Origin: Biscogniauxia marginata
Lineage: Eukaryota > Ascomycota > Sordariomycetes > Xylariales > Xylariaceae
Direction of reading: 5' to 3'
Length of the DNA stretch: 64,000 bases
NCBI GenBank assembly: GCA_022695795.1
Contig: MU404136.1
Span: 124,001 to 188,000, forward strand
Shown: piece after piece, positions 23,055 through 35,200 of the stretch
How the letters are laid out: every line of letters begins with the position of its first letter
How positions within the stretch are numbered: position 1 is the first letter of the stretch
The notes under the pieces: generated by a model
Database searches by the model: none
What the model was told of the DNA's origin: nothing
The model's input: the letters and a program-made list of their open reading frames with translations, nothing else
Made by a program: the position numbers and the translations under genes

Positions 23055-25274
23055 TTACTCGTCATCGCTATCCCACTCTACCAGATCTTCCTGATCGTTG
23101 AGTGCAAGCTGTACGAATTGGCGAATCCATGCCTCCTGTCTCGGATCTAGTTGATTGTCTCCTCGGAGCGGGTCGTCAATCCCCATTCTGTTCTGGCCGT
23201 TGTGACCGTTGTTATCGACCGGCTGGTGCTGCCCCTGAATTACATTTCTGTTTTGCCGATTGACCCCCAAATTTCTACCTCTTCTGTTGCCTCTACCCCT
23301 TCGTTGCGCATCATTGGCCGCCTGTGCTTGTGCATGCGGAATCGCAGGACCTGGTTGACGACGAATTGCTGCTCTACCTCGAGCTGGAGGCGCGTTGCCC
23401 CCAATCCGGAGGACGAGGGGTCCTTCACGAGCGATGGCAACTCTCCCGTCATGCTGCTGTCCTGGTCGTCGAGGCTGTTCGGGCCCTGGCTGCGCCTGGC
23501 CTCGGGGATCCGCTGGTGCTTCTTGTGGAGGCCTATCTTCAGCCTCATCACGTACGTCACCGCGAGCCTGACGGGGCTGACCGACTATTTCAAGATGCTG
23601 CCCGTATTGACCAGCCGCGACCTCCGCATTGCGCATAGCACCACCTCCTTCATATGCGATTCCAACGTCACCACCGTCCCCGCCCTCAAGCTCCCATAGC
23701 CTCATGTAACAACCATTGACATCTCCCGAAGGCTGAATATTGAAATGTCGATACGGGTTTGTAGGATCGAGCCAGCTGGAACATAGATAGCAGAAGTGCT
23801 GGTTATAAACGTGAGTTAAATTGCCCTTTCTAGTAAAAGAAAACGGAGTTTAAACGCATGTCTCGGGAGCAAAATGCTCTCAAATTGTCCTAATGAGGAA
23901 ATTCTAACTCCCGAGACAGAATAGGGGAGGAGGGGGAACTCATAAAATACGTACTGTTTGGCATCGAAAGCAACGCATGTGGTTACAACCGTGGGTCTTT
24001 TGGCAGGGTGCAGCACACGTTGGACATGGCGTGGTATGCATCTTAAGGTAATCGAGGGAAGCCTTCTCCTCCTCGGTGATTTCATCTTTCCTTTCTTTCG
24101 GAACGCAATACTTGAACTCACCGTGCCAAGATTGACCACAGCGGGTACAGAAGGCAAACCCGCAGTCTTCGCAAATAGCCAGCAGATCTTGATCAGCCTT
24201 AGTCTTTCCTACCTTCCCGTCAGCTCCCACTACAGTGCCCTCTGCATCTGAATCATCCTCAGATTCATCGACGAATTCGAGACCCTGGGGCTTCTTGTGC
24301 TTGCTTGACCGAGCCGCACCTTGACACCATGATCGAGGACAGTAGACCGTGTTTTTGTCTGATTCGAGTTCGGTCTTATGTTTCAGCGTGACGTAGCGCT
24401 TCACCGTGTCTTGCTCGAGTGGGATTTGTAAGAGCTCGCTCGGGCTGATAAAGGTCCTCGGCTTCTTTCGTTTAATAGATGAGTTCATAACTGCCTCCTC
24501 TCGTTCCTTAGCACAATTAGGCTCGAGGCATTGAATTGAAGCAACATCGCCTTCCGTAATGGCATTGTTGTAGAAGTCCTGTAGGCACTGGACACAGAAG
24601 ACATGACCGCAATCAAGCATCCTATGGCACGCAATACCTTTCTTGGGATCTAATATCCATTATTGGTCTTGACCCTGCATGATAAAATATAGATTCACAA
24701 ACTCACCTAGACAAATCCCACACACAAAAGTTTCTTTATCGAAGGCTCTCTGTTTGGCCTTGATGTCGTAATCCAGAATGGCTATTTTGTGCTCAGGTGC
24801 AACCTTTAAGGTACCGTTGCTATCGACCAAGCCAAAGACGTCCTCGGCCAATCGCTGTAGATCATCAATGTATGTGAAGATGACCTGATCACGGCCCATT
24901 TCTTCCCACAGCTTCGTTGCATCGCCCTCAAGCTTCCTCAGGATATGGGCCGATAGCCACGGAGGCGAGGTTGATATTGTCACATTTGGTGGTTTCTCCT
25001 GCGGATAGCCGTCGGGGAGAGTAATGTTAACCTGCAGGGCTGGTAGGTTGGACAGCGACTGTGAATCTACATTTTTCACAGGCGCGAATGGTCCTTGTGA
25101 TGGTGCGACGGGAGGCGCGGCCTCGGTCGCAGCTGGGAAGAGGACGGTCAGAGGCTTCGCCAAGCTTACGGGTAGCTCGATGGAGACTGTATAAGGGTCA
25201 TTCTCGTCGATCTGGAGCTCGGGGTATATAGCAGCTATAGTCGATAGCTCAACCTCGCGAGCGTCTTCCTCCAT
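23055..25274 (-). CDS. ITT1-like: RWD-domain RBR E3 ubiquitin ligase, Itt1/RNF14 type
   Basis: Three exons, 25274-24707, 24649-23955 and 23798-23055 (introns 57 and 156 nt), encode 668 aa. An RWD domain occupies about residues 1-160 (VELSTIAAIYPELQIDE and later LPDGYPQEKPPNV). RING1 begins at CGICLD (185-190), spans intron 1, and continues with LDCGHVFCVQCLQDFY. The IBR region has ICEDCGFAFCTRCGQSWHG. RING2 has CPTCAAPCQKTHGCNHM, whose GC-NHM cysteine is the expected thioester residue, then HFCYLCSSWLDPTNPYRHFN restored across intron 2. Such enzymes pass ubiquitin through that cysteine. RNF14 resolves stalled translation factors in animals, and Itt1 modulates translation termination in yeast. 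The last 200 residues form an Arg/Gly/Gln/Pro-rich disordered tail ending LVEWDSDDE, longer than the short tail of yeast Itt1. The start fits the RWD N-terminus. Confidence 0.92.
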
Positions 25275-26205
25275 GGCCTCTCACGGCTACCGATTCGCGT
25301 AGAGGGATGGCTGATGGTGGAAGCTTATAGTTGGAAGCATCTCTAGGTGGTCTTCGGCGGAGAATATATAATTTTAAAGCGAAAACAGCCAATGAGATAC
25401 TTCGACGACGGTGAAAAAGTGAACGTTTTCGCCACCAGTTCGTGCTATCGTGCTATGGCATGTCGTGCTGGGCTGGAGGATCGTCGGGCACACATCTAGA
25501 GCCCCTAACGGTCAGGATAACTCGGGCGCCTTCATGGGCTCCCCACGAGATAGCGAGCCGGGATGTTTCACTCGGACAGATGTCCAGTCTACTTTTGGGG
25601 GGATAAAATACCCCGGATCTAGGGACTAGAACGATATGTCACGAGGCTTGTCTAGTAGGAGTAAGATTGTACCTTTAGTTGATTTATCATATTGGTGGGG
25701 GACGGCATCGAGATGGTATGTGGTGGTAAAGAAGTTAAAAAGGTGAGGGGCGCTTTTGATAACTTCAATTATTAATGAGTGACTCTACGCCGCCTCTATT
25801 CGCTATCTGGGTGGGGCTTTGCAGCTATCAAGAACCTAGGTATGGATTACCAGTCCAGCTGCCCCTCGGTAAGTGCAAATGTCACAGCTGACAGACAGCC
25901 GATGTGACACCTGGCCAGTGCTATGACGAAACTCTTGCAGAACCAACTTCTCGGGTCCCGACATCAGATCGGGTGAGATCCTTTTTTTTTGTTGCAACGT
26001 CGGTTGCCAACTAGCAGGTCAATGTTGTTAAGTCGACACGATTCATGAACAACTCCCCGGAGCCCACACCTGTGGCATCTTTATTAGCTTTCCCTTCTTC
26101 TTCTTCTTCTAAATTGCCGTTCTAGTTTGTTTATGCGAATAATCATGCGGTGCGAGATGCATCCCTAAAGCGTCCTACAGTCCTCCCCAAAACACGTCTC
26201 TAGCC
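25275..26205. other. Divergent intergenic region, 931 bp
   Basis: Promoter region shared by the RBR ligase (-) and the dolichyl-diphosphatase gene (+). It contains a T9 run near 25983 and a CT/TTC-rich tract around 26094-26110, shortly upstream of the + strand start. No gene seen. Confidence 0.5.
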
Positions 26206-27003
26206 ATGGCCGAGAACATGAGGCCCTTGGCGTCTCTATCGCTCACACACGTCCATTATGTACGTACCACACGAACATCGTCAATAAAACATAAATCTCC
26301 AGTTGTAGCCCGGATCGACCACCAACTGACCATTTACTGCCTGCCACAGGACCCCACAGACCGCGTCTCCTTTATATGTGCCTGGCTGGCTCTGGTACCG
26401 CAAGGTCTCTGCGTCGCCTACGCCACGCTGATCTGGTCGACCCGCGAAATCGAAATAGCACTTGTGTTCGCTGGCCAGCTTGCCTGCGAGGCTCTCAACT
26501 TCGCCCTCAAACGCTTGATTAAGGAAGAGCGCCCGCGTCTCATGAATGGCAAGGGTTACGGTATGCCGAGCAGCCACGCCCAGTTCGTTGCCTACTTCGC
26601 CGTCTCGGTGGCTCTGTTTTTATTACTCAGGCACCGGCCGCCGAGCCCTGGTGTTAGAAAGCGGAATCACAGTCCGATGACTATGCTCGAGAGGACCATG
26701 TGGAGTGTCGCCTGCCTGCTGATGGCTGCCGCTGTGGCATGGAGCAGAGTCTACTTGAACTACCATACGGAGAAGCAAGTTATTGTTGGGAGTATCGCTG
26801 GTGTAGCGAGCGCTATAATCTGGTTCGTCATCACGGGCATTATACGGCAGACCGGTTGGCTGGCTTGGGCGATTGAAACGCCGCCGGCAAGGTGGCTGAG
26901 AGTCAGGGATCTCGTAGTAGAGGAGGATCCGTGTCAAGCTGGGTGGGAGAAGTGGGATGATAAAATGACTGCACTGAAAGCTCGGCAGAAGAAGATAAGT
27001 TAA
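26206..27003 (+). CDS. CAX4: Dolichyl-diphosphate phosphatase (Cax4/DOLPP1 family, PAP2 superfamily)
   Basis: Two exons, 26206-26259 and 26350-27003, encode 235 aa. All three PAP2 phosphatase motifs are present: KRLIKEERP (72-80; K-x6-RP), PSSH (91-94) and SRVYLNYH (150-157; SR-x5-H). Hydrophobic segments near 24-47, 98-112, 134-149 and 164-183 fit a multi-pass ER membrane enzyme with a lumenal active site. It recycles dolichyl diphosphate released by oligosaccharyltransferase to dolichyl phosphate for N-glycosylation. The first exon (MAENMRPLASLSLTHVHY) joins DPTDRVSFICAW as in related proteins. The 90-nt intron has GTACGT, a CTGAC branch site and a CACAG acceptor. Because it is 30 codons long without a stop, a retained-intron form would stay in frame. 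Confidence 0.92.
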   Translation: MAENMRPLASLSLTHVHYVRTTRTSSIKHKSPVVARIDHQLTIYCLPQDPTDRVSFICAWLALVPQGLCVAYATLIWSTREIEIALVFAGQLACEALNFALKRLIKEERPRLMNGKGYGMPSSHAQFVAYFAVSVALFLLLRHRPPSPGVRKRNHSPMTMLERTMWSVACLLMAAAVAWSRVYLNYHTEKQVIVGSIAGVASAIIWFVITGIIRQTGWLAWAIETPPARWLRVRDLVVEEDPCQAGWEKWDDKMTALKARQKKIS

Positions 27004-27547
27004 TATATTCGTATTTAAGATGCAGGCAGACAGTACCTTGTACGAGTTTACTACAACTCATAATTGGCCAATATGAACACTCAAGATCATTTGCACGTAG
27101 CCACCAAAGTCCCCTATTTAGTCAATGGGGTTCATTTGCCTAGGAGATAACTTTTGATTTCTGCCTCTCTTCGGTTATAGTTTTATATATAATATTATCA
27201 GAAGCAGGGTTACTAATGAAGAACAAGCGAGAACCAGCCCGTACCTACACCTTTGTCTCTGATTTTGATTCTAACACATGCAATTTTCACGGCTCGATTA
27301 TCGGCTAATTCATCCATTGCTTCGGTGATTAAAACCTCAAGTATGGACTAGCACCTACTAGACTTATCGTCGTCCTGTTTCGGAAAATTAACTCTAACAA
27401 AGGTGTAGGGGCTCTCGATGATCGCCCTGCCGAAGGAATATATAAACGGATGGTATAAGATAAACCATTATTCCTGTCAAGAAGCACATCTACACCCACA
27501 TTCAAAACACAATTCAATCAAAAACAACCTCAGACTCACATTCGAAT
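27004..27547. other. Intergenic, 544 bp
   Basis: AT-rich spacer between the dolichyl-diphosphatase gene and the SprT-like gene, both on +. It should hold the 3' UTR of the former and promoter of the latter. Nothing else recognised. Confidence 0.5.
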
Positions 27548-28255
27548 ATGTCAGAGACACCCTTCTGCCCGAAGCCAGGCTTCCACTCTCCCGAGGCCCT
27601 TATCAGCTTAACGCTTGCACGCCCACCCAAGGATTCACCTCGTCATGCAGAGCAGATTGCAATCAAAGATGCATTTGTGGCTCTGTATTTACAAGAGGAA
27701 AAGCCTCCAGCTGAGCAGCTGGCCAGGAAATACATGCTCCTGCTAGACAAATACTTCTTTTTCGGTAGCCTATGCACTATCATGAAATTATCAGTTTTGC
27801 AAGAGGATACTAACAAACCTAACCTGTGTGGTGTTCACATCCCTTCAACTCGGGAAATAAGATTATATCTACGACCGGAAGGTCGGCAGCGGCAACCTGA
27901 CGAGGTTCTAGCTACCTTGATCCACGAAATGGTACACGCGTATATCAAGAATTTCTCCAATAAATACCTGGCAAAATCTCCCCAGGAACTAGGGGCCCAT
28001 AGGCGCCACGGTGTGTATTGGAATAGTCTATTCCTTTCTATTGTGAATCAGGTTCGAAGCTGGGACTCCAAGCTTGAGGGTTTCGTGACAAAGGCCTATC
28101 GAAAAACTTCACAAAAATATGAAATTCAAGAGAGAGAAGATCTAGGACTTCTGACGAAGAAGTTGTCCGAGCTGGACTTGGAGAAAAACAAACACAAAAA
28201 CAAGGAACATAATGGTGGGAAGAATAAGGGTGGAAAAGATGTCGGACCTGGATAA
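27548..28255 (+). CDS. SprT-like zinc metallopeptidase domain protein
   Basis: Single exon, 235 aa, ATG at 27548 preceded by A-rich leader. The zinc-protease motif HEMVH lies at residues 126-130 within TLIHEMVHAYI. A further His in HRRHGVYW (151-158) supplies the likely third ligand, as in SprT/Spartan proteins. The C-terminus is Lys/Asn/Gly-rich and disordered. The family includes Wss1/Spartan-type proteases that degrade DNA-protein crosslinks and bacterial SprT of unknown role. This protein lacks the C-terminal zinc ribbon and recognisable ubiquitin or p97 binding motifs, so its substrate cannot be inferred. Similar stand-alone SprT-like proteins occur in many fungi. No lesion is seen. Confidence 0.82.
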   Translation: MSETPFCPKPGFHSPEALISLTLARPPKDSPRHAEQIAIKDAFVALYLQEEKPPAEQLARKYMLLLDKYFFFGSLCTIMKLSVLQEDTNKPNLCGVHIPSTREIRLYLRPEGRQRQPDEVLATLIHEMVHAYIKNFSNKYLAKSPQELGAHRRHGVYWNSLFLSIVNQVRSWDSKLEGFVTKAYRKTSQKYEIQEREDLGLLTKKLSELDLEKNKHKNKEHNGGKNKGGKDVGPG

Positions 28256-29010
28256 ATCCAGCCGTTATACTACACGACCTAGGCGAACGCAAAAGTCTTG
28301 TCCTTGGCTCTTCTCGTAGAGGAGATAGTAGTTATAAGACACTTTCCAGCCGAAGAGAGACCAATCACAGTTACCCGCAGTAAGCTGCAGGCAGCTGTAG
28401 GTACTATAAGATAATACATATATGAAACATAATTCGTGGCACCTATAGTCATATTAAATACTAGATCATTCATGTTTAATGATTCCTCGCCAAGTCGGCG
28501 TTCCTAAGTCCCCTTTCTCTAATCCTTCTTACGTTCCTCAAATACCATTATTCCCACTAAGGATCCGGAAACCACTCTACCCCCTTCATTTTGAAGGCAA
28601 GATAGATACGGAAGGGTAGAATGTTACTCGGAAATTTACCGTACCGAGACATTCAATACTTTACGTTATAGTAATCTCTAGCTCCGGTATAAAAGGCTTA
28701 TATCAAAAGAGCACATGTCTAAACTTAATAATTATACAAGGCTCTATTAAGGGAGACATGCCCTTTTAAGTTACAAGTAAGAACGGGATATCCCTTTTTT
28801 GTATTTAGCGTAATTATAATTAGATATTTGGTGCATCTTAGATTTTCTATCCCCTGCTTGTATGTGCCCTGAATGGTTCGTACTGTATTATCAATGAATG
28901 TCGTGGATATGAGGCTGCTAGCTACAAGTCATATATACCGTGATTTATGAAAACGTCACGAAGTAGGTAGGATTTCGTGCAAAACACTGAATTGCCAACC
29001 CATAATACTA
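28256..29010. other. Intergenic, 755 bp, AT-rich
   Basis: Follows the SprT-like gene and precedes a kinase-like relic. Strongly AT-rich after about 28600. No gene, RNA gene or tandem repeat recognised. Confidence 0.45.
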
Positions 29011-29556
29011 ATGTTGGCAGGTGTCGTTCAATTCCCTGAAGAGAAAGTTCACTATGAAGCCGCCAGCTTGCGATATATAGCTGCGAATAACACTATTCTC
29101 GTCCCACATGTTTATTACTGTAGTACGGCGGCTGAGAAATCGATAGACTTGAGGCTATTCATGATTGTGAGGTATATTGAACATGACAAGGTAATGACTT
29201 TAGTACTTAAAGAACTAAACTAAGAACCTCACGAGTCTCCCATAATAGACCTGAAAATCGACGAGAAGCCCGAATACCTCTACAGCCAGATAGCCAGCAT
29301 CCTCCTCCAGCTATCTAACTTGAGATTCACTCGGATCGGCTCCCTTCTTGAAGGCAACGATAATGACATCACCGTCGCAGCCCATCCACTTACTCAGACC
29401 ATGAGTGATGTGGTCGGATTTACAAATATGCCGCCTTCTCTACTGTTTTCCCCTTGCCAGACGTTCTCCTCAACACGTGACTGGTACGAATATCTAAAAC
29501 TGAAACGGCAGGGAGGATTATACGATGAGAATTTCCGAGGTATGGTCGGTCTCGAT
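29011..29556 (+). pseudogene. Relic of an aminoglycoside-phosphotransferase (APH) family gene
   Basis: One continuous frame encodes a fragment resembling the N-lobe and linker of fungal APH-family phosphotransferases: VVQFPEEKVHYEAASLRYIA, then VPHVYYCSTAAE, FMIVRYIEHDKVM and LYSQIASILLQLSNLRFTRI. A TAA at 29221-29223 interrupts the frame immediately before EPHESPI, where homologues read through. No upstream exon with a start is visible. The fragment ends at a TAG near 29554, long before the catalytic loop and metal-binding residues would appear. It is therefore truncated at both ends and has an internal stop. It ends 26 bp from the stop codon of the beta-glucosidase gene on the other strand. 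Family assignment is from remembered similarity to fungal APH proteins. Confidence 0.7.
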
Positions 29557-29581
29557 TAGTTATATAGTTGGTAATATGAGC

Positions 29582-32214
29582 CTACGGTGTGTAGCTCAAC
29601 TCCTTCTCTATGATCACCGGGACGGTCTGGACGACATCAAATGATGACTGGCCAAGCGTGAAATCGTACCGGCCAGCCGGCACAACCCATTTCCCTCTCT
29701 TCTCATCAAAGTAGCCGAAATTTCTCGCGGCAACTGGCAGTTGAACTGTCTGCTTCTCGCCGGGCTGTAGTCTGATCTTCCTGAACGCCACCAAGCTCTT
29801 TATCGGATGTTCAGGAAGACTTTCATTCTTGCCCGCATAGATTTGGACTAGTATACCGCCGGCGATGCTACCAGTGTTGGTCACATCTACAGTAACCGAG
29901 TATAGGTCATCCGACTGCTTTTGGACTTGCATCGAGCCGAAGTCGAAGGTCGTGTAGGATAAGCCATAGCCAAATGGGAAATTGACTTTGTCCTTACCGA
30001 AGCGATCATAGTGGCGATACCCAACGAACACCCCCTCCTTATACTCCACCTTTAGTTGGCCTTTGTGATACTTGCCAGGGAAATTACCATACGCAGGTGC
30101 ATCTTCCAACTTCTTCGGGAAGCTAACGGGCAGGCGTCCCTCGGGATTGACGGCACCAGTCAAGACATCGGCGATAGAATTACCACACTCCTGACCTGGA
30201 TACCATGATTGCACCAAACTAGCCACTTGATCCAACCACGGAAGAGCGATGGCAACACCCGTCGAATTGACGACAACTGTGTTGCTGTTGGCGCCAGCAA
30301 CGGCGCTAACTAAAGCATCTTGAGACCCTTCCTTCGGGAGATTGAAAGAGACCTGATCTTGGCCTTCGGTCTCCCATTCCGGACTGTGGCCAGTAAATAC
30401 CACCGCATAGTCGCACTCCTTGGCGATAGCTGCTGCTTCTCCCACGAGATCTGCATCATGTTCAGAGACTGGTTGGAAACCGAGGCGGAGACCAGTTCGA
30501 CCATTCAATAGCTCCAGACCAGGAACGTCGATTGGGGGAAGGCTTCGAACTCTCAAACGATAGGTCGTACCGGCCTCGAACGAGTATGTGAATTCATTCT
30601 CCGATAGGGCGCCGAATAGAAAACCCATAGCGTCAGGCGAAGTTCCCTTTTGCTCGTAGATCAACTTATCATTGATGAAGAACTGCGTCGAACCCAGACC
30701 TGTGCATCCCATATAATGAGATCCCGAGGCGGCAGGTGTGAAGTCACCGACGTACTCCGCGACATTCCACAATCCTTCATTATTGAGGATGGGGGCAAGT
30801 AAACACGACTCACGCCCATGCTTGGTATCCAGCAATTTTCCGGTGTCCTTATCAAACCATTGCACCGTAAAGCCCGGATTGCCATCGAGGCCGAGCACCT
30901 TTCCCACCGTTTCACCATTAGCCAACGGGGGCAGAAGGCGTATCGTGTGACAACCCTTGGCATACACCAATTCCGCCACATCACCTATGGCGGCCTGTAG
31001 AGCGTCCCATGGGGCGATTTTATAATGCGCATTTACGCTGGCACTACCACCACCATGTGCAAGCGGCGTCTTCGCGAGGCCGATGATGGCTACCTTCTTG
31101 CCCTTCACCTTCTCCCTGGACAGTGGTAGAAGTTGCTTTTCATTCTTGAGTAAAACAGCACCGCGTGCGCCAGTTTCTCGTATGAGCTTTTGGTGTTCAG
31201 GCCTGTTAATCGCCTGCTCCGGGGGTATAGTTGGGTCGTCGAAAGCTTTTAGCTTGTCAAGGAACCAGAGCACTCTCCGGGCCCTGTCATCGATGGTGCT
31301 CTCGAGTACCTTGCCCTCTTTGACAGCGGCAACAACATCTGGTATCTTTCTTCTAAGTGTGGGACCTGGCATTTCCAAGTCTAGTCCCGCATTTAGCGAT
31401 TCGACTGTCGAGTTCGTCCCGCCCCAATCACTCATTACCAGACCGTTCCATCCCCAATCGCCACGCAGAACCCTCTTTAGGAGGAACGGATTAGAGTCGC
31501 AGTGATTGCCGTTGACGGAGTTGTACGCCGTCATGACTGCCCATGGTTTTGCTTCCTTGATCGCAATCTCGAACGGCCGGAGATAGATCTCTCGTAAAGC
31601 TCGTTCACTGACGGTCTCATCCACGGAGAAGCGGTCTGTTTCCTGCTCATTCACGGCGAAGTGCTTGATTGTGGCAGCAACACCACGCGACTGGACGCCT
31701 TGGATGACTTGCGAGGCCAACTTGCCAGCTAAAAAGGGGTCTTCGCTGAAGCTTTCGAAGTTGCGTCCTCCGAGGGGATGACGGTGAATACATGTCGTCG
31801 GCGCCAACAGGCAGCGCGCGCCCTTGCTCTGGGTCTCTTCGGCTAAGGCCTGTCCGATTTTGTGGGCGGCTTCTACGTCGAACGTCGCAGCGACACAGCA
31901 TGCCGCCGGGAAACAAGCGGCGGGTGTGCCTCCAGTGAAATCTGCACCACGGGCCCCATTGGGGCCATCAGATGTCTGCCGAGCTGTTAAACCGACTAAA
32001 CCGCAAAACCGGCGAGGTTATAAATATTTACCTTAATATTCGGAACTCCCTTGCCCGGGATCGGTACAGTCTCCCAGAAGTTCTGACCAGCTAGAAGAGA
32101 GATCTGATAAGAGGTCAGTTATCAACATAAGAAGGCGTGAAAATAACTGAGCTCTACCTTCTCTTCAAGTGTCAAGGTTTTGAGAATTGCCTCAATATCT
32201 GTCGATTTCGTCAT
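29582..32214 (-). CDS. Glycoside hydrolase family 3 beta-glucosidase with PA14 domain (intracellular)
   Basis: Three exons, 32214-32158, 32103-32032 and 31975-29582 (introns 54 and 56 nt, all phase 0), encode 840 aa. Domains in order: the GH3 N-terminal barrel with TSDGPNGARG (44-53), LGGRNFESFSEDP, KHFAVNEQETDR (148-159) and the nucleophile Asp226 in VMSDWGG; the alpha/beta sandwich; a PA14 insert at roughly 400-530 (VQWFDKDTGKLL to YRLRVRSLPP); and a C-terminal fibronectin-III-like domain. The MTKSTDIEAILKTLTLEEK start has no signal peptide, so the enzyme is probably cytosolic, like other fungal ~840-aa GH3 beta-glucosidases with PA14. It should release glucose from cellobiose or aryl/metabolite glucosides. 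The gene is intact, although a phosphotransferase relic lies just past its 3' end. Confidence 0.93.
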
Positions 32215-35200
32215 CTTGCTGTGATGGACTGACTCGTCAATATCCCTGTCCTTCGCGACTTGAAGTTAAGAGGAGAGGATCAAGGCTCGTAGAATGTTTC
32301 CTCATACCGGGCGCCATGCCGGCTTTTAAAGGAGACCATAGTATCACAGATCCCGGCCAACCCCTCGGGGTTACCCACGCATTCGTCAGTCCACCTCCAT
32401 CACAATTGATGACAGCCCGCCTATTTCTGAAGAAACCGTGGAGACTTGCTGCCGCTCTACAGGTCGGTCGACCCTTGTTAATGCAGTTCCATTATACGCT
32501 ACCCAATCATTGAGGGTAGCTGGCCCGAATATGTCCCGGAGCTATTTGTCTCATCCCGAAGTTTAGGCGGCTCACTAATAAGCCGGAGGGGATAAAGTTG
32601 CTCTTTTTGGTATCAGAAAGCTGCGAATGGCCTAAATATAACCGGTGTTCTACCGACAATGGACTGCCTAGGTTACATACATGAGAGATAAGAGTGAATA
32701 TGCATAGAATGACTTGATAAATGCATAGATAACAGAAAAAATAATGATTAAAACAGCAATATACTTCAATACCTACAGTATACAAAAATCATTTTAGTGA
32801 CTTGATCACTGAAAGTCGTTGATGACATATAAATACGAGGCTTGTTTAAACTTTGTACACGAGGATGCGATTATTCATTCAAAACTAATAAGAGATTTAG
32901 TTGTCAGCGTCTGCGACGTTTTATACTAAATTTATGTGCTTATAATGGTCTTCGAAACTCTACCAGGGGTTCTTAACAAACACCATGCGCCCCGGGACAA
33001 CTCTGTATGTACCTACCACGGACAACTTATTCTTAGCCCCCCCTTTATGCCATGGGAAGCTAAAAATCTAATGAGGCCTAGGTGAGAAGAGCCCCCGATA
33101 TGTACTTGTGGTGAACGGTTTCTCCCTAGCACCTATTCGTACTTAGTTAGATAGTCACGTCCTTCGGACGTTAACAATATCATCATCATCATGTGCTTAC
33201 CCGGGCAGGTTAATATAATATCACATTTTAGTCCGAGTCATTTTCTTGGTATAATCGTCCATTTTAAGGCTTATTTCAGTATAAGTTTTTCGATATGTAT
33301 AAATTCATATTAATTAAAATATCGCGAACTATATTGGCCCTCATTACATAACGTAATTAGCAGAGTCACTTTTACGACACAATAATATTTCATTATTGTT
33401 CCACTGTGGCTATTAACGCAAAGGCGTAGGAGCTAGGTAATAATAATGATACGTTGAAAATCGGACACTTATAAAGGTAATAGTGATAGGTTATCTTTAA
33501 TGCCATGCTAGTTTACAGCAAGAGTAGTAACTCATAACCATCCTTCATTCTGTGTTCCTCTTAAGGCGTCCTTCCATGTCTAGTTCTGCTTTTGTTTACA
33601 TGTGCGACAAATATATATTGCTATATATTGGTTCTTTGCTTTATTTTCTTTCTTCTTCCTTAATATTTGTACCATGACAAGTAAATGAATAAAAATTGGC
33701 TAGGTAAATAGAGGTTTGTTATATGAGATATAACATGTAAGTCATAAAACTAGGATGAGGTGTTGAGATTTTAGTTAGGTACATAACACTATACGCAGCT
33801 CCCATTTATACATCTTCTCTGACAACTACCGGAGCACTATAAACTGAATCGTTACCCAAGAGAATCCTGTCATCAATTTCTAGATGTGTATGCCGCTCTT
33901 TACATTTCTTAACAAAGCAATATCGCCATAAGCGTTCTATATAGGTACGCGATCGTTAAATACGTATTTAAAATCAACCAGATTATCTCAAGAGAATTTT
34001 GATTACAGAAATAATGTTATAAAGCATATATACTATACCTTAAGAAAATGATGTATGATGCTTTAATAAGGGCCGTCGTCGCTTAACGCAAGCCCCGTTC
34101 AACCCTTACTTCCTTGGCAAGCTTGAAGTTGTATGTATTGTAACTAGAAAATTCTCGGACGACAGGGGATTATAATTGCTATTTCGTACCTACTGTGTAA
34201 TTGAGTGGCTTGTTCATAAATTAGCACCATACCCTAGAATGATTGTCTCATTATAGTCCTACCCCAAACATCAATGTCTCTTAAGCAGACCACGTGGAGG
34301 GCGGAGACGATAAGCGAGGCCGTGGCCGTGAATTACACGCTTGCAGTTTCAACACAAAAACGCACCGACATGTTTACCCTCTTTTCCCCTATCTAGGCTC
34401 GTCTGAAGTCTAGGTAGAGCCGATGGAGAGCCCGATCTAATGCAAGCGAAGGGAAATGCATGTCAATTTCCCCTGAGTCCTACTACCTAGGAGATATAGT
34501 GGCGACGATAACATCGATATTGCTTATCGCTGTTATAGGTGAACATATGCGTTCGCATCCACTGTCTTGAGTTGCAACCTACCGGAATATTTATATGCAA
34601 CTAATAGACAAGGATATGCCGTTTACCCTGTGCACGAGCGGAAACGAACTAGCCCGCTATTCCGTACTCGATACGGATTCGTCCCCGTAAGCCATGTGGA
34701 TAGCCTGCCGAGAAACCCTTTGACATGATCCTATAGCTAATCTGATATGCAGGGGCACGACCTGCCGATCTCTGGAGGAATGACTCCGAGGCAGCGGCCG
34801 AAATCCACTTAAGCCATGTGCCCTCCCTCCCACCGTGGTTCATATATCTAGCCCTTGTGGTATAAAATATGCGCTGGGTAAGGAGGTAATCTATGCCAAT
34901 CCCAAGAGAAGTTTGTCAATAATCGTCTGCCCGACTAGCGTAGCACCAGTCATACCGGATACCGGACACCGGAGATGCTGTGCTGCTAACCGGGATTCAT
35001 GACGACGTATGTCTATCGGCTCCGCATATTTACGCTTTGATGTCGTTGCAAACTATCCTATGGTAGCCAAAGTCCCCAATATGTCGCTGCGCCTCGGCTC
35101 TCCTCAGGCGCGCCATCTCGTTACTCAGTCATCAAATATATAGATATATCGAGAGAGAAAGTGCCTTTATCGTAAATGTATCTAGAGAATAGAATATTCG

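Noticed and set aside
23151..23699. 182-codon plus-strand frame opposite the RBR ligase tail
   Set aside because: It is antisense to a low-complexity part of a well-supported gene, with no domain.
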